64,000 nt of DNA from Pseudomonas oryzihabitans (lineage in GTDB: Bacteria > Pseudomonadota > Gammaproteobacteria > Pseudomonadales > Pseudomonadaceae). Shown piece by piece: positions 37,560 to 47,860 of this stretch. The notes beneath the pieces were generated by a model that worked only from the letters and a program-made list of their open reading frames with translations, had not been told where the DNA came from and ran no database searches. The first letter of the stretch is position 1; the number at the start of each line of letters is the position of its first letter. The position numbers were made by a program, and so were the translations under genes. The DNA lies in assembly GCF_014522265.1 (NCBI RefSeq), contig NZ_CP017024.1, forward strand, positions 779,501 to 843,500. Direction: 5' to 3'.

Positions 37560-39590
37560 TCAGCCCAGCGGCTGCTCGTTCGGCAGATTGAAGCCCGAAA
37601 CCGAACGCCGCATCTCGCTGGCCAGCTTGGCCAGCTCGCCGATGCTGCGCGCGGTGGCGGTGGTACCGGTCGAGGTCTGCGAGGTGATCTCCTGAATCAC
37701 GTTCATGGTGCTGGAGATGTGGCTGGCGGACGAGGACTGCTGGCGCGCGGCGTTGGAGATGTTCTGGATCAGCCCGGCCAGGCTCTGGGAAACCTTCTCG
37801 ATCTCTTCCAGGGCCACACCGGCGTCCTGGGCCAGGGCGGCCCCGCGTACCACTTCCGAGGTGGTCTGCTCCATGGAGATGACCGCTTCGTTGGTGTCGG
37901 TCTGGATCGCCTTGACCAGGGCCTCGATCTGCTTGGTGGCGCCCGAGGAACGCTCGGCGAGGCGCTGGACCTCGTCGGCGACCACGGCGAAGCCGCGGCC
38001 GGCGTCACCGGCCATGGAGGCCTGGATGGCGGCGTTCAGGGCCAGGATATTGGTCTGGTCGGCGATGTCGTTGATCAGGCCGACGATGTCGCCGATCTCC
38101 TGGGACGATTCGCCCAGGCGCTTGATCCGCTTGGCGGTGTCCTGGATCTGCTCGCGAATGCTGTCCATGCCGATGATGGTGTTGTGCACGACCTGGTTGC
38201 CCTTGTTGGCAATGGCCACGGAGCGCTCCGCCACCGCGGTGGATTCGGAGGCGTTGGTGGATACCTGGTCGATGGACACGGCCATCTCGTTGATCGCCGC
38301 GGAAGCCCCGGCGATTTCCTGGGCCTGGTGTTCCGAGGCCTCGGCCAGCACCGTGGCGGTGTCCTGGGACTCCTGGGCGGCGGCGGCCACCTGGACAGCG
38401 GTCTGGTTGATGGTTTCCACCAGTTCGCGCAGCTGGTCGATGGAGTAGTTGATGGAGTCGGCGATGGCGCCGGTGAAGTCTTCGGTCACCGTGGCCTGCA
38501 CGGTCAGGTCACCGTCGGCCAGGTCGGCGATCTCGTCCAGCAGGCGCAGAATGGCGGTCTGGTTGCGCTGGTTCTTCTCGTCGGTCTCGGCCAGGCGGCG
38601 GCGGGTGTCGCGGACCAGGATATAGCCGATGCAGAGGATGGCGCCGAGGGCGATGAACACCAGCAGGTAGCTGCCCACGGTGTTGATCTTGCGGCTCTGG
38701 GCCAGGGAGGCATAACTGCCACTGAGGTCGGAGGCGGAACCGAGCAGCGCCTGGGAGCCGCGATAGATCAGGCCCACGGCGGAACGGATCTGCAGCAGCT
38801 CGGGTGAGGTGGCGAGAATCTCGTCGACGTTGCCGGAGACGAATTCGAACAGCTTGTTGGCTTCGTTGAGGCGGCCGACCGCCTCGGGGTCGGTGATCTT
38901 GGCGATGCCCATGGAGGCATTGCCTTCACGCATGGCCTTGAGCACCCGGCCGAACAGGCTGGCGTCGCGACCAAAGCTGTCGGCAGCCTGCACGGCGGCT
39001 TCGTCGCCGGTGAGGATCTTGTTGATGGCGCCGAGGATTCGCTCGGCGAGCAGTGCCTGACGCTGGGCCACCACCACCTGACTGGCGGGCGCGCCGCGCT
39101 CGATCAGGATGTCGACGATCTCTTCGTTCTCGACCTGCAATTGGGGAATGGTATCGGCCAGGGCGCCGGACAGCTGGTGCAGGGACAGCACGGTCTGCTC
39201 ACTGCCGAGCATGCTGTCGACCTGCTTGCGCTGGTTCTCCCACTGGGACTCCAGGGTATCCAGACGCGGACCGAGGATCGCCGGCGAAGGCGGCAGGCCG
39301 GTCTGCGGATCACCGCTGCGCAGGATGTTCAGGCGGCGCTCGAACTCGGCACGCGCCTGACGCAGGTCCTTGAAGGCCTCGGCCTTGCCGGTGGCGGCCT
39401 CACTGGCGCTCTTGGCCAGCTGCTGCGAGAGGATGCGCAGCTCGGTGGCCTGGCCCTGGTACTGGTTGTCGTAGTTGGTCTGGGTGCCCAGGTACGCGAA
39501 GTTGGCGAACAGCAGCACGATCGCGACGATCAGCACCACGAACATGCCCGCGACCCACGCGTTGAGTTTCCCGGTATTGAGTTTGTTCAT
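37560..39590 (-). CDS. pilJ: Twitching chemoreceptor PilJ
   Basis: Methyl-accepting receptor of the type IV pilus system, 676 residues (682 in P. aeruginosa). TM1 (about residues 11-33, [20 protein letters not shown]) is followed by a periplasmic region with two PilJ-type four-helix modules. TM2 comes at about 310-330, then a HAMP domain and a signalling domain. The tip reads [20 protein letters not shown], with IQASMAG in place of the IEAARAG of classical receptors, as is typical for PilJ. PilJ reports pilus tension or retraction through direct contact with pilin. The start at 39590 matches the conserved [15 protein letters not shown]. Confidence 0.95.
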   Translation of the reverse strand: MNKLNTGKLNAWVAGMFVVLIVAIVLLFANFAYLGTQTNYDNQYQGQATELRILSQQLAKSASEAATGKAEAFKDLRQARAEFERRLNILRSGDPQTGLPPSPAILGPRLDTLESQWENQRKQVDSMLGSEQTVLSLHQLSGALADTIPQLQVENEEIVDILIERGAPASQVVVAQRQALLAERILGAINKILTGDEAAVQAADSFGRDASLFGRVLKAMREGNASMGIAKITDPEAVGRLNEANKLFEFVSGNVDEILATSPELLQIRSAVGLIYRGSQALLGSASDLSGSYASLAQSRKINTVGSYLLVFIALGAILCIGYILVRDTRRRLAETDEKNQRNQTAILRLLDEIADLADGDLTVQATVTEDFTGAIADSINYSIDQLRELVETINQTAVQVAAAAQESQDTATVLAEASEHQAQEIAGASAAINEMAVSIDQVSTNASESTAVAERSVAIANKGNQVVHNTIIGMDSIREQIQDTAKRIKRLGESSQEIGDIVGLINDIADQTNILALNAAIQASMAGDAGRGFAVVADEVQRLAERSSGATKQIEALVKAIQTDTNEAVISMEQTTSEVVRGAALAQDAGVALEEIEKVSQSLAGLIQNISNAARQQSSSASHISSTMNVIQEITSQTSTGTTATARSIGELAKLASEMRRSVSGFNLPNEQPLG

Positions 39591-39751
39591 CAGCGGCCCC
39601 CGCCTGGACCTTGGTTCCTTTAGTTCTATCCTTGTCGGACGCCAGACCGGTTCGCTTGAAGCCGGTGTTCGGCGCCCTACCCCCACCCGTCGGCGACGGC
39701 TCCTGCCATCCCGACCCCGATCCGCCTTGCAGCGTCCGGACGTCTGGCGAC

Positions 39752-40288
39752 CTAGGCCGCGACGTCCATGAATTCGGGATGCTCGACCAAGGCGCGCGGG
39801 CTGCAGACCAGCCAGGGCACGTCGCGTTGGAAGACACCTTCCAGAAAGAAGTGCAGGCCTGACGGCACGCTGTCGGCGTGTTCGCGATAGGCCTCGATGT
39901 CGAAATGCTGCATACCCAGGACTTCGTCAACCGCCAATCCGACGAAGAGGTCGCCATGGTCGACGATCAGGATCCGCCGCTGTTTGCGCAGGGCCTGGAT
40001 CTTCACGCCGAGGAACTGCCCCAGGTCGGCGATCGGCAGCAGGCGACCGCGCACATTGGCCACGCCCTTGAGCCATGGCTTGACGCCGGGCAGAGCGGTG
40101 AAACGCGGCTCCGGCAGAATCTCGCTGACCTCGCCCATGGGAATCACGAAGCGCAATTCACCGAGACGAAAGCCGATGCCACTCCAGCTGCGCTGGTTTT
40201 CCTGTTGCGCCGGCAGACCGGCTGCCCGCTCGCGGCAGCGCAGATCGATCAGGCGCAAGAGCTCGTAGGGCGTGGTGGCGTCGCTCAT
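39752..40288 (-). CDS. pilI: Coupling protein PilI (CheW type)
   Basis: CheW-like adaptor of 178 residues linking PilJ to ChpA. It starts [20 protein letters not shown], and the CheW beta-barrel core shows [20 protein letters not shown] and [15 protein letters not shown]. Length equals P. aeruginosa PilI. The ATG at 40288 is chosen over the longer open frame upstream, which overlaps pilH. The 161-base gap to pilJ holds no other gene. It is essential for twitching in P. aeruginosa. Confidence 0.93.
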   Translation of the reverse strand: MSDATTPYELLRLIDLRCRERAAGLPAQQENQRSWSGIGFRLGELRFVIPMGEVSEILPEPRFTALPGVKPWLKGVANVRGRLLPIADLGQFLGVKIQALRKQRRILIVDHGDLFVGLAVDEVLGMQHFDIEAYREHADSVPSGLHFFLEGVFQRDVPWLVCSPRALVEHPEFMDVAA

Positions 40289-40337
40289 AGGATTCCCTGC
40301 CCAGTGGGGCGCTGCCGCGAGAAACGGCCGAAAGACC

Positions 40338-40703
40338 TCAGCCTTGCAGGACACCCGCCAGGGTGCGCAACAGGGTGTCTTCGTCGATGGGCTTGGTGAG
40401 GTAGTCCTTGGCGCCCTGGCGCTTGCCCCAGACCTTGTCGGTTTCCTGGTCCTTGGTGGTGACGATGACCACCGGAATATGGCTGGTCTCGGCATCCTTG
40501 GTCAGCTGCCGGGTCGCCTGGAAGCCGTTGAGGCCGGGCATGACGATATCCATCAGGACCGCGTCGGGCTTCTCCTGGCGGGCCAGGGCGACGCCGTCGG
40601 CGCCGTTCTCGGCCTTGAGCACCTGATGACCATGCTTTTCCAGCATGGCGGTGAGCTTGTACATCTCGGTGGGAGAGTCGTCGACGATCAGAATTCGAGC
40701 CAT
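40338..40703 (-). CDS. pilH: Response regulator PilH (single receiver domain)
   Basis: Stand-alone CheY-like receiver of 121 residues. The acidic pocket is Asp8/Asp9 (VDDSPTEMY), the phosphorylation site Asp52 (LMDIVMPG), and the conserved Lys is in YLTKPID. In P. aeruginosa PilH counteracts PilG and promotes PilT-dependent retraction, and it may act as a phosphate sink for ChpA. It lies between pilG and pilI in the order pilG-H-I-J-K. Confidence 0.95.
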   Translation of the reverse strand: MARILIVDDSPTEMYKLTAMLEKHGHQVLKAENGADGVALARQEKPDAVLMDIVMPGLNGFQATRQLTKDAETSHIPVVIVTTKDQETDKVWGKRQGAKDYLTKPIDEDTLLRTLAGVLQG

Positions 40704-40743
40704 GAAAATTTCCTACTAGATAGAATCGCCCGCCTCAGGACAC

Positions 40744-41151
40744 TCAGGACGCTTGTTCGAGCGGAGTGAAACTGGGGACGTGGGTCTTGATCGCACCGAT
40801 CAGCTCTTCTTTGCTGAAGGGTTTGGTGAGGTACTGGTCAGAGCCGACGATGCGGCCCTTGGCCTTGTCGAAGAGTCCGTCACGGGAAGAGAGCATGATG
40901 ACGGGCGTCGCGCGGAAGGCGCTGTTGTTCTTGATCAGCGCGCAGGTCTGATAGCCATCCAGTCGCGGCATCATGATGTCCACGAAGATGATGTGGGGAT
41001 GACTATCGGCGATCTTGGCGAGCGCATCGAATCCATCGATGGCAGTGATGACTTCGCAGCCAACTTTCTTGAGCAGGGTCTCGGCGGTCCGACGAATCGT
41101 CTTCGAGTCGTCGATCACCATGACCTTCAGCCCTTCCGAATACTGTTCCAT
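40744..41151 (-). CDS. pilG: Response regulator PilG (single receiver domain)
   Basis: CheY-like receiver of 135 residues, first gene of the chemosensory operon. It starts MEQYSEGLKVMVIDDSKTIR; the phospho-acceptor is Asp58 (FVDIMMPRLDG) and the Lys is in YLTKPFSKEEL. It is nearly identical in layout to P. aeruginosa PilG, which drives pilus extension through PilB and adenylate cyclase CyaB. The ATG at 41151 matches the family start; an in-frame TTG two codons upstream is unlikely. The 220-base gap to the divergent gshB should contain the operon promoter. Confidence 0.95.
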   Translation of the reverse strand: MEQYSEGLKVMVIDDSKTIRRTAETLLKKVGCEVITAIDGFDALAKIADSHPHIIFVDIMMPRLDGYQTCALIKNNSAFRATPVIMLSSRDGLFDKAKGRIVGSDQYLTKPFSKEELIGAIKTHVPSFTPLEQAS

Positions 41152-41371
41152 GTTCAAGCTACCAGCTCATCGTCGATGCAACGTGAATGATGTCGATCCG
41201 GGCACTTTGGCGGCGCCTCTTTGTAGCACACAATACCGTGACGTACCACGCAGATCCCCTGGTGGCGGACCACCGGCCCGCCCACCACGACGATCGCGCA
41301 AGCATTGGCACTGAAGGGGATCGAAGGGCTATTCTGACGCCTTGCCCACGTAGAACCGAGGTCTAGCGTCA

Positions 41372-42322
41372 ATGAGTATCCGTCTGGGGATCGTCATGGA
41401 TCCCATCGAACGCATCTCCTATAAGAAGGACAGCTCCATGGCCATGCTGTGGGCGGCCAAGGCGCGCGGCTGGACCCTGCACTATTTCGAGATGCAGGAC
41501 CTGTACCAGGTCGATGGCGAGGCCCGCGGTCGCGGTCGGCAGCTGGACGTGTTCCAGGATCCGGAGCGCTGGTTCGCCTTTGGCGAAGACGTCGACCTGC
41601 CGCTACGCGAGCTGGACGTGATCCTGATGCGCAAGGATCCGCCCTTCGACAACGAATTCGTCTATGCCACCTACCTGCTGGAGCAGGCCGAGCGTGGCGG
41701 CACCCTGGTGGTCAACCGTCCCGCCAGCCTGCGCGACTGCAACGAGAAGTTCTTCGCCACCCTGTTCCCCGAGCTGGCGCCGCCAACCCTGGTCAGCCGC
41801 CGCGCCGACATCATCCGCGAATTCGCCCGCACCCACGGCGACGTCATTCTCAAGCCGCTGGACGGCATGGGTGGCAGCTCGGTGTTCCGTCACCGCGAAG
41901 GCGACCCGAATCTTTCGGTGATCCTCGAGACCCTGACCGCCCACGGTACCCAGCAGATCATCGCCCAGCGCTATCTGCCCGGTATCAAGGACGGTGACAA
42001 GCGCATCCTGATGATCGACGGCGAACCCGTGGACTATTGCCTGGCGCGCATTCCGGCCCAGGGCGAGACCCGCGGTAACCTGGCCGCCGGTGGCCGCGGC
42101 GTCGCCCAGCCGCTGTCGGCACGGGACCGCGAGATCGCCGCGACGGTGGGTCCGGAATTGCGCAAGCGCGGCCTGCTCTTCGTCGGTCTGGACGTGATCG
42201 GCGAGCACCTGACCGAGATCAACGTCACCAGCCCGACCTGCATCCGCGAGATCGATGCGGCCTACGACACCCGCATCGCCGAACGCCTGATGGACGTGAT
42301 CGCGCAGCAACGCGCGGGCTGA
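41372..42322 (+). CDS. gshB: Glutathione synthetase GshB
   Basis: ATP-grasp ligase of 316 residues that joins gamma-glutamylcysteine and glycine to make glutathione in the cytoplasm. The N-terminal domain begins MSIRLGIVMDPIERISYKKD. ATP-grasp features include VILKPLDGMGGSSVFRH and the metal-binding INVTSPTCIREID near the C-terminus. It is divergent from pilG and upstream of tonB3, the arrangement usual in pseudomonads. Confidence 0.95.
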   Translation: MSIRLGIVMDPIERISYKKDSSMAMLWAAKARGWTLHYFEMQDLYQVDGEARGRGRQLDVFQDPERWFAFGEDVDLPLRELDVILMRKDPPFDNEFVYATYLLEQAERGGTLVVNRPASLRDCNEKFFATLFPELAPPTLVSRRADIIREFARTHGDVILKPLDGMGGSSVFRHREGDPNLSVILETLTAHGTQQIIAQRYLPGIKDGDKRILMIDGEPVDYCLARIPAQGETRGNLAAGGRGVAQPLSARDREIAATVGPELRKRGLLFVGLDVIGEHLTEINVTSPTCIREIDAAYDTRIAERLMDVIAQQRAG

Positions 42323-42350
42323 GGCGCGCGTCCATGCCACCCGCGGCGGC

Positions 42351-43304
42351 ATGGACAACCGCGGATACAATCCGCAGACTGGCGCCAGCCCTGCCGCGCG
42401 TCCTCTGCCCTTGCCGACCCAGTCAATGCCCAGCACCGCCTCCTCCCCCGCCGCCCAGGTTCGTCCCGCCGACCGCCTGGGCTTCACGCTGCTCATCGCG
42501 ACCCTGCTGCACGTCGTGCTGATTCTCGGCGTCGGCTTTTCGCTGCCCGAGCCTACCCAGATCAGTCGCACCCTGGAGGTGACGCTGGCCAGCTTCAAGA
42601 GCGACGAGGCGCCCAAGCAGGCCGACTTCCTGGCCCAGGAAAACCAGCAGGGCAGCGGTACGCTGGACAAGGCGGCGGCGCCGAGCACCCCGGTGCAGGC
42701 GCCTTTCCACGACAGCGAGATCCGCCAGGCCGCGCCTCCGGCTCGCCCGCCGGCGGCGGATCGCGCCCAGGCGCCCAAGGCCGCGGTGACCACCCGCGCC
42801 GCGCGGCCGACCAAGGCCGAACCCAGTCGCGAGACGCCGGAGCGGGAGCAGCGCGATGCGCCCAGCCCCGAGTCCGACAGCCAGGCCGCCGAACTCGCCA
42901 GCCTGGAAGCCCAGCTCGCCGAGGAACGCCAGCAATACGCCAAGCGGCCGAAGATCTGGCGGATCAATGCCGCCTCGACGCAAAAGGACAAGGGCGCCCG
43001 TTACAAGGAAGAATGGCGGCGCAAGATCGAACGCATCGGCAATCTCAACTACCCCGAGCAGGCCAAGCGCGACCGCCTCTACGGCAGCCTGCGTCTGCTG
43101 GTGGCCATCAACAAGGACGGCTCGCTCTACGAGGTCCAGGTGCTGGAGTCCTCGGGACGCCAGGTGCTGGACCAGGCGGCGCTGCGCATCGTCCGGCTGG
43201 CGGCACCCTTCGCTCCCTTCAGCGGCGATCTGGCCGACATCGACCGGCTGGAGATCATCCGCACCTGGCGCTTCGAGCGTGGCGACCGCCTGTCCAGTCA
43301 ATAG
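42351..43304 (+). CDS. tonB3: TonB-like energy transducer TonB3
   Basis: Inner-membrane protein of 317 residues. One transmembrane helix lies at about residues 44-66 (FTLLIATLLHVVLILGVGF) after a cytoplasmic N-terminus. A long Ala/Pro/Glu-rich periplasmic linker follows, then a C-terminal TonB domain (RKIERIGNLNYPEQAKRDRL; GSLRLLVAINKDGSLYEVQV). The linker lacks the long Pro-Lys/Pro-Glu rod of TonB1. In P. aeruginosa the gene at this position, tonB3, is required for normal pilus assembly and twitching rather than iron uptake. It lies between gshB and yqgE, as there. Confidence 0.88.
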   Translation: MDNRGYNPQTGASPAARPLPLPTQSMPSTASSPAAQVRPADRLGFTLLIATLLHVVLILGVGFSLPEPTQISRTLEVTLASFKSDEAPKQADFLAQENQQGSGTLDKAAAPSTPVQAPFHDSEIRQAAPPARPPAADRAQAPKAAVTTRAARPTKAEPSRETPEREQRDAPSPESDSQAAELASLEAQLAEERQQYAKRPKIWRINAASTQKDKGARYKEEWRRKIERIGNLNYPEQAKRDRLYGSLRLLVAINKDGSLYEVQVLESSGRQVLDQAALRIVRLAAPFAPFSGDLADIDRLEIIRTWRFERGDRLSSQ

Positions 43305-43359
43305 TCCGGGACGCCGTTGGACTTGAAGCCGGACCGCGCAACCGGGAAACTTGCCGGTC

Positions 43360-43929
43360 ATGAAGCCGACCTCCAGCACCACCCTACAGCACCAGCTCCT
43401 GATCGCCATGCCGCAGATGGACGATCCCCATTTCGCCGAGACGGTGATCTACCTCGTCGACCACGGCCCGGATGGCGCCATGGGCCTGGTGATCAACCGC
43501 CCCAATGGCCTGCACCTGGACGACCTGCTCGAACAGCTGCGCCCTGAGATACCGGTCACCCAGGAAGATGCCCAGGTCGCGCTCTATGCCGGTGGCCCGG
43601 TGCAGACCGATCGGGGCTTCGTCCTGCATGACGCCGGCCCGGTGTTCCAGAACACCCTGGAACTCGAAGAACTGAGCCTGACCACCTCGCCGGACGTGCT
43701 CTTCGCCCTCTCCGACGGTACCGGCCCGAGCCGCCACCTGATCACCCTCGGCTACAGCGGCTGGGGCCCCGGCCAGCTGGAAGAGGAACTGGCGGCCAAT
43801 CTCTGGCTCACCACCCCGGCCACCAGCGCCCTGCTGTTCGAGACGCCGAGCGAGCAGCGCCTCGGCGCGGCCGCCGCCCTGCTGGGGGTCGACCTGCGGC
43901 TGCTCTCGCGTCAGGCGGGTCACGCATGA
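43360..43929 (+). CDS. YqgE/AlgH family protein (UPF0301)
   Basis: Cytoplasmic protein of 189 residues with the UPF0301 signature: HQLLIAMPQMDDPHFAETVI near the start, HGPDGAMGLVINRP and LGYSGWGPGQLEEEL. The function is not settled; an early AlgH link to alginate regulation in P. aeruginosa is weak. The ATG at 43360 is preferred over an in-frame TTG three codons upstream. Its stop overlaps the ruvX start (ATGA), the standard yqgE-ruvX coupling. Confidence 0.92.
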   Translation: MKPTSSTTLQHQLLIAMPQMDDPHFAETVIYLVDHGPDGAMGLVINRPNGLHLDDLLEQLRPEIPVTQEDAQVALYAGGPVQTDRGFVLHDAGPVFQNTLELEELSLTTSPDVLFALSDGTGPSRHLITLGYSGWGPGQLEEELAANLWLTTPATSALLFETPSEQRLGAAAALLGVDLRLLSRQAGHA

Positions 43930-44378
43930 GCGCGCCCAGCGGGCTCTATCTGGGATTCGACTATGGCAGCCGCCAGATCGGCGTCGCCGTCGGCCAGGCC
44001 GTGACCGGCCAGGCCCGTGAACTGCTCACCCTCAAGGCGCAGAACGGCGTACCCGACTGGCAGCAGATCCAGCGCCTGCTGGACGAGTGGCGCCCCACCG
44101 CCCTGGTGGTCGGTCTGCCACTGAACATGGACGGTACGCCCAGCGAGATGAGCGAGCGCGCCGAACGTTTCGCCCGCCGCCTGCAGGGGCGCTACGGCCT
44201 GCCCGTGCATACCCATGACGAGCGCCTCACCACCTATGCCGCCAAGGGCGAGCGCCTGCAGGGCGGTCAGCGCGACGGTTATCGCGAACGCCCGGTGGAC
44301 GCCCTTGCCGCCGCCCTCCTCCTGGAAGGCTGGCTGACCCAACAACTGGAACGGGCCGCGCGCCCGCAATCGGAGTAG
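43926..44378 (+). CDS. ruvX: Holliday junction resolvase-like protein RuvX/YqgF
   Basis: RNase H-fold nuclease of 150 residues, implicated in 16S rRNA 5'-end processing and proposed as a Holliday junction resolvase. It shows [16 protein letters not shown] (first catalytic Asp), [17 protein letters not shown] and [12 protein letters not shown] (Glu). The last Asp is in [16 protein letters not shown]. It is coupled to yqgE by ATGA and followed by pyrR after two bases. Confidence 0.93.
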   Translation: MSAPSGLYLGFDYGSRQIGVAVGQAVTGQARELLTLKAQNGVPDWQQIQRLLDEWRPTALVVGLPLNMDGTPSEMSERAERFARRLQGRYGLPVHTHDERLTTYAAKGERLQGGQRDGYRERPVDALAAALLLEGWLTQQLERAARPQSE

Positions 44379-44380
44379 CC

Positions 44381-44890
44381 ATGCACCTGCCCTCTCCCGC
44401 CGAGCTCCTGCCGCGGCTGGCCGCCGACCTGCGTCTGTCGCTGAATCGCCGCGGCATCACCGATCCCGGCTTCGTCGGCATCCACACCGGCGGCCTCTGG
44501 GTCGCCGAGGCCCTGCTGGCCGAACTCGGCCTGGACACCCCGCTGGGCAGCCTGGACGTCTCCTTCTACCGCGACGACTTCACCCAGAAGGGCCTGCACC
44601 CGCAGGTGCGCCCCTCGGCCCTGCCGTTCGAGATCGATGGTCGCCACCTGGTGCTGGTGGACGATGTGCTGATGAGCGGTCGCACCGTGCGCGCGGCGCT
44701 CAACGAACTCTTCGACTATGGCCGTCCCGCCAGTGTGACCCTGGTCTGCCTGCTGGACGTCAATGCCCGCGAATTGCCGATCCAGCCCGACGTGGTGGGC
44801 GCCACCCTGAGCCTGGCCCCCACCCAGCGCGTCAAGCTGACCGGCCCCTCGCCGCTCGCCCTCGAATACCGCGACGTCCCCGCCGCCTGA
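44381..44890 (+). CDS. pyrR: PyrR: pyrimidine regulator / uracil phosphoribosyltransferase-like protein
   Basis: PRTase-fold protein of 169 residues. The PRPP-binding loop is [18 protein letters not shown], and the N-terminal substrate region is [13 protein letters not shown]. In Bacillus PyrR attenuates pyr mRNA; in Pseudomonas it affects pyrimidine gene expression and may have weak uracil phosphoribosyltransferase activity. It sits two bases after ruvX and 15 bases before pyrB. No attenuator hairpin was recognised in these short gaps. Confidence 0.92.
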   Translation: MHLPSPAELLPRLAADLRLSLNRRGITDPGFVGIHTGGLWVAEALLAELGLDTPLGSLDVSFYRDDFTQKGLHPQVRPSALPFEIDGRHLVLVDDVLMSGRTVRAALNELFDYGRPASVTLVCLLDVNARELPIQPDVVGATLSLAPTQRVKLTGPSPLALEYRDVPAA

Positions 44891-44905
44891 CCTGGATTCG
44901 CTGCC

Positions 44906-45904
44906 ATGACCGACGCTACGCGCTCGCTGCAACTCAACGCCCAGGGCCAATTGCGCCATTTCCTGTCACTCGACGACCTGCCCGCCGAACTCCTCACCGA
45001 ATTGCTCGATACCGCCGACTCCTTTCTGGAGGTCGGAGCCCGGGCGGTGAAGAAGGTGCCACTGCTGCGCGGCAAGACCGTGTGCAACGTCTTCTTCGAG
45101 AATTCGACCCGCACCCGCACCACCTTCGAGCTGGCGGCCAAGCGGCTGTCGGCGGACGTCATCACCCTCAACGTCTCCACCTCTTCCACCAGCAAGGGCG
45201 AGACGCTGTTCGACACCCTGCGCAACCTGGAGGCCATGGCCGCCGACATGTTCGTGGTGCGCCACGCCGATTCCGGCGCCGCCCACTTCATCGCCGAGCA
45301 CGTCTGCCCGGATGTGGCCATCATCAATGGCGGTGACGGGCGCCATGCGCACCCCACCCAGGGCATGCTCGACATGCTGACCATCCGCCGCCACAAGGGC
45401 GACTTCGCCAACCTCTCGGTGGCCATCGTCGGCGACATCCTGCACTCCCGGGTCGCCCGCTCCGACATGCTGGCGCTGCGCACCCTGGGCTGCCGCGACA
45501 TCCGCGTGGTCGCGCCGCGCACTCTGCTGCCGGTCGGCCTCGAAGAGCTCTATGGCGTGCGCACCTGTACCGACCTGGCCGAGGGCCTGGACGGCGTGGA
45601 CGTAGTGATCATGCTGCGCCTGCAGCGCGAGCGCATGCAGGGTGGCCTGCTGCCCAGCGAAGGAGAGTACTACCGGCTGTTCGGCCTGACCCGCCAGCGC
45701 CTGGCCCGCGCCAAGCCCGATGCCATCGTCATGCACCCCGGCCCGATCAACCGCGGCGTGGAGATCGAATCGGCGGTCGCCGATGGCGAGCAGTCGGTCA
45801 TCCTGAACCAGGTCACCTACGGCATCGCGGTCCGCATGGCGGTGCTGTCGATGACCATGAGCGGGCAGACGGCCCAGCGTCAGCTACAGGAGAATGCGCA
45901 GTGA
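44906..45904 (+). CDS. pyrB: Aspartate carbamoyltransferase catalytic subunit PyrB
   Basis: Enzyme of 332 residues that makes carbamoyl-aspartate, the committed step of pyrimidine synthesis. The carbamoyl phosphate site is [14 protein letters not shown], and aspartate and phosphate contacts lie in [11 protein letters not shown] and [12 protein letters not shown]. Like other Pseudomonas PyrB it has an N-terminal extension compared with E. coli. It forms a large complex with the inactive dihydroorotase homologue encoded next. Its stop overlaps that gene's GTG start (GTGA). Confidence 0.96.
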   Translation: MTDATRSLQLNAQGQLRHFLSLDDLPAELLTELLDTADSFLEVGARAVKKVPLLRGKTVCNVFFENSTRTRTTFELAAKRLSADVITLNVSTSSTSKGETLFDTLRNLEAMAADMFVVRHADSGAAHFIAEHVCPDVAIINGGDGRHAHPTQGMLDMLTIRRHKGDFANLSVAIVGDILHSRVARSDMLALRTLGCRDIRVVAPRTLLPVGLEELYGVRTCTDLAEGLDGVDVVIMLRLQRERMQGGLLPSEGEYYRLFGLTRQRLARAKPDAIVMHPGPINRGVEIESAVADGEQSVILNQVTYGIAVRMAVLSMTMSGQTAQRQLQENAQ

Positions 45905-47178
45905 GCCTGAGCATCCGCAATGCCCGGGTGATCGACCCGGCCACCGGTCTCGACCAGATCAGCGATGTCCATGTCGACCAGGGTCGCATCCTGGCCCTCG
46001 GTGAAGCGCCCCAGGGCTTTCAGGCCGACGAGCAGCTGGACGCCAGCGGCCTGATCCTGGCCCCCGGCCTGGTCGACCTGGATGTCGCCCTGTGCGAACC
46101 GGGCCTGACCCGCAAGGGCAATGTCGACAGCGAGACCCGCGCCGCTGCGGCCGGAGGCGTCACCAGCCTGTGCTGCCCGCCCACCACCCGTCCGGTGCTG
46201 GACACCACCGCGGTGGCCGAACTCATCCTCGATCGGGCGCGCACCGCCGATCACGCCCGCGTCTACCCCATCGGCGCCCTGACCAAGGGCCTGGCCGGCG
46301 AGCAGCTGTCGGAGCTGATGGCCTTGCGCGACGCCGGTTGCGTCGCCTTTACCAACGGTCTGCAGCCCTTCGAGAATCTGCGGGTACAGCGGCGCGCGCT
46401 GGAATATGCCGCCACCTTCAACCTCACTGTGGTCTTTACCGCCCTCGACGCCGATCTGGCCCATGGCGGGCTGGCCCATGAAGGCCCCACCGCCAGCTTC
46501 CTGGGGCTCACCGGGATTCCGGAGACGGCGGAGACCATCGCCCTGGCCCGCGACCTGCTGCTGGTGGAGCAGAGCGGCGTACGCGCCCACTTCGGGCAGC
46601 TGACCAGTGCTCGCGCGGTGGAGATGATCGCCGCCGCCCAGGCCCGTGGCCTGCCGGTGACCGCCGATGTGGCGCTCTACCAGCTGCTGCTCACCGACGA
46701 GGCGCTGCAGGGCTTTTCCAGCCTCTACCACGTCAAGCCGCCGCTGCGTACCGCGCGAGATCGCGACGCCCTGAGAGCCGGGGTGCGAGACGGCGTGATC
46801 GGTGCCATCTCCAGCCACCACCAGCCCCATGAGGCGGATGCCAAGCTGGCCCCCTTCGCCGCCACCGAGCCGGGCATCAGCAGTGTCGAACTGCTGCTGC
46901 CGCTGGCCCTGACGCTGGTGGAAGACGGCCTGCTGGATCTGCCGACCCTGCTGGCCCGCCTGACCCAGGGTCCGGCCCAGGCCCTGCGCCTCGACGCGGG
47001 CCGCCTGGCCAAGGACCTGCCGGCCGACCTGGTGCTGTTCGCCCAGCAGCCGACCGCCCAGGCAGCGACGCCCTGGCTGTCCCGCGGCCGCAACTGCCCC
47101 TTCCGGGGCCTCACCCTGGCGGGACGCGTCGAGCGCACCCTGGTGGGTGGCCGCACCACCTACCGGCGTGATGCCTGA
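45901..47178 (+). CDS. pyrC': Inactive dihydroorotase-like subunit PyrC'
   Basis: Amidohydrolase-fold protein of 425 residues that structurally supports PyrB in pseudomonads and lacks dihydroorotase activity. The zinc ligands are lost: the usual HVHLR of active enzymes reads [12 protein letters not shown] here. Other fold landmarks remain ([35 protein letters not shown]; the [14 protein letters not shown] end). The start is GTG, overlapping the pyrB stop by four bases, so the two subunits should be made in balance. A strong hairpin follows the stop. Confidence 0.93.
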   Translation: MSLSIRNARVIDPATGLDQISDVHVDQGRILALGEAPQGFQADEQLDASGLILAPGLVDLDVALCEPGLTRKGNVDSETRAAAAGGVTSLCCPPTTRPVLDTTAVAELILDRARTADHARVYPIGALTKGLAGEQLSELMALRDAGCVAFTNGLQPFENLRVQRRALEYAATFNLTVVFTALDADLAHGGLAHEGPTASFLGLTGIPETAETIALARDLLLVEQSGVRAHFGQLTSARAVEMIAAAQARGLPVTADVALYQLLLTDEALQGFSSLYHVKPPLRTARDRDALRAGVRDGVIGAISSHHQPHEADAKLAPFAATEPGISSVELLLPLALTLVEDGLLDLPTLLARLTQGPAQALRLDAGRLAKDLPADLVLFAQQPTAQAATPWLSRGRNCPFRGLTLAGRVERTLVGGRTTYRRDA

Positions 47179-47180
47179 AT

Positions 47181-47212
47181 AGCAGAAGGGGCTCCGCGGA
47201 GCCCCTTCTGCT
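47181..47212. terminator. Bidirectional hairpin terminator after pyrC'
   Basis: A perfect inverted repeat, AGAAGGGGCTCCG and CGGAGCCCCTTCT with no unpaired loop bases, ends 17 bases before the stop of the convergent TM2 gene. It can serve both strands. The T-tract is weak on both sides. Confidence 0.75.
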
Positions 47213-47228
47213 TGTCGCCCAACCGAAC

Positions 47229-47633
47229 CTAGCGCACCAGCCGCCGGCGGTTCTCCTCGGAGATCTGCGAGTTGAGCGTCCAGAAGTCGTAGAGCACGCC
47301 CAGCAGGAAGAAACCCGCCGTAAAGAAATAGAGGATGGCGGTGATCCACTTGCCCAGGTAGAGGCGATGGACGCCGAAGAGGCCGAGAAAGGTCAGCAGG
47401 ATCCAGCCGAGGCTGTAGTTGAGGGAGCCGGACTGGAAGCGCAGATCCGCCTCGCGATCCATGGCCGGGATCAGGAACAGATCGATCAGCCAGCCAATAC
47501 CCAGCAGGCCCAGGGTGCAGAACCAGATCGTGCCGGTGACCGGCTTGCCATAGTAGAAGCGATGGGCGCCGAGAAAACCGAAGATCCACAGCAGATAGCC
47601 CATGACCTTGCTGTGGGTGTCCTGATACCGCAT
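47229..47633 (-). CDS. TM2 domain-containing membrane protein
   Basis: Inner-membrane protein of 134 residues made of two TM2-type modules, each a pair of hydrophobic helices with an aromatic, glycine-rich loop. The first is YLLWIFGFLGAHRFYYGKPV with the following helix, the second LLTFLGLFGVHRLYLGKWIT. The duplicated G-x-H-R-[FL]-Y-x-G-K sequence is the domain signature. Function is unknown. Charge at the C-terminus (NSQISEENRRRLVR) suggests it is cytoplasmic. It converges on pyrC' and is divergent from the NlpC/P60 gene. Confidence 0.85.
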   Translation of the reverse strand: MRYQDTHSKVMGYLLWIFGFLGAHRFYYGKPVTGTIWFCTLGLLGIGWLIDLFLIPAMDREADLRFQSGSLNYSLGWILLTFLGLFGVHRLYLGKWITAILYFFTAGFFLLGVLYDFWTLNSQISEENRRRLVR

Positions 47634-47860
47634 GCCTACGACCTCGCGACTTAAGGAAAAGACCCGCCTTACCTACACCCTTACCTTCACCGTGACTTTA
47701 TGTCGAAAACTGGATGAATGCCCAGGGAGTCTCACTGGTTGGCGCTCAAGGGACCTCACTTTCCGCTAAAAATTACATAATTTCTTGATGAGAGGTGCAC
47801 AAAATATCCACAGGGTTGGTATAGAATCCCTCGCTTCGATCTTCAGACACCCCTACGACA

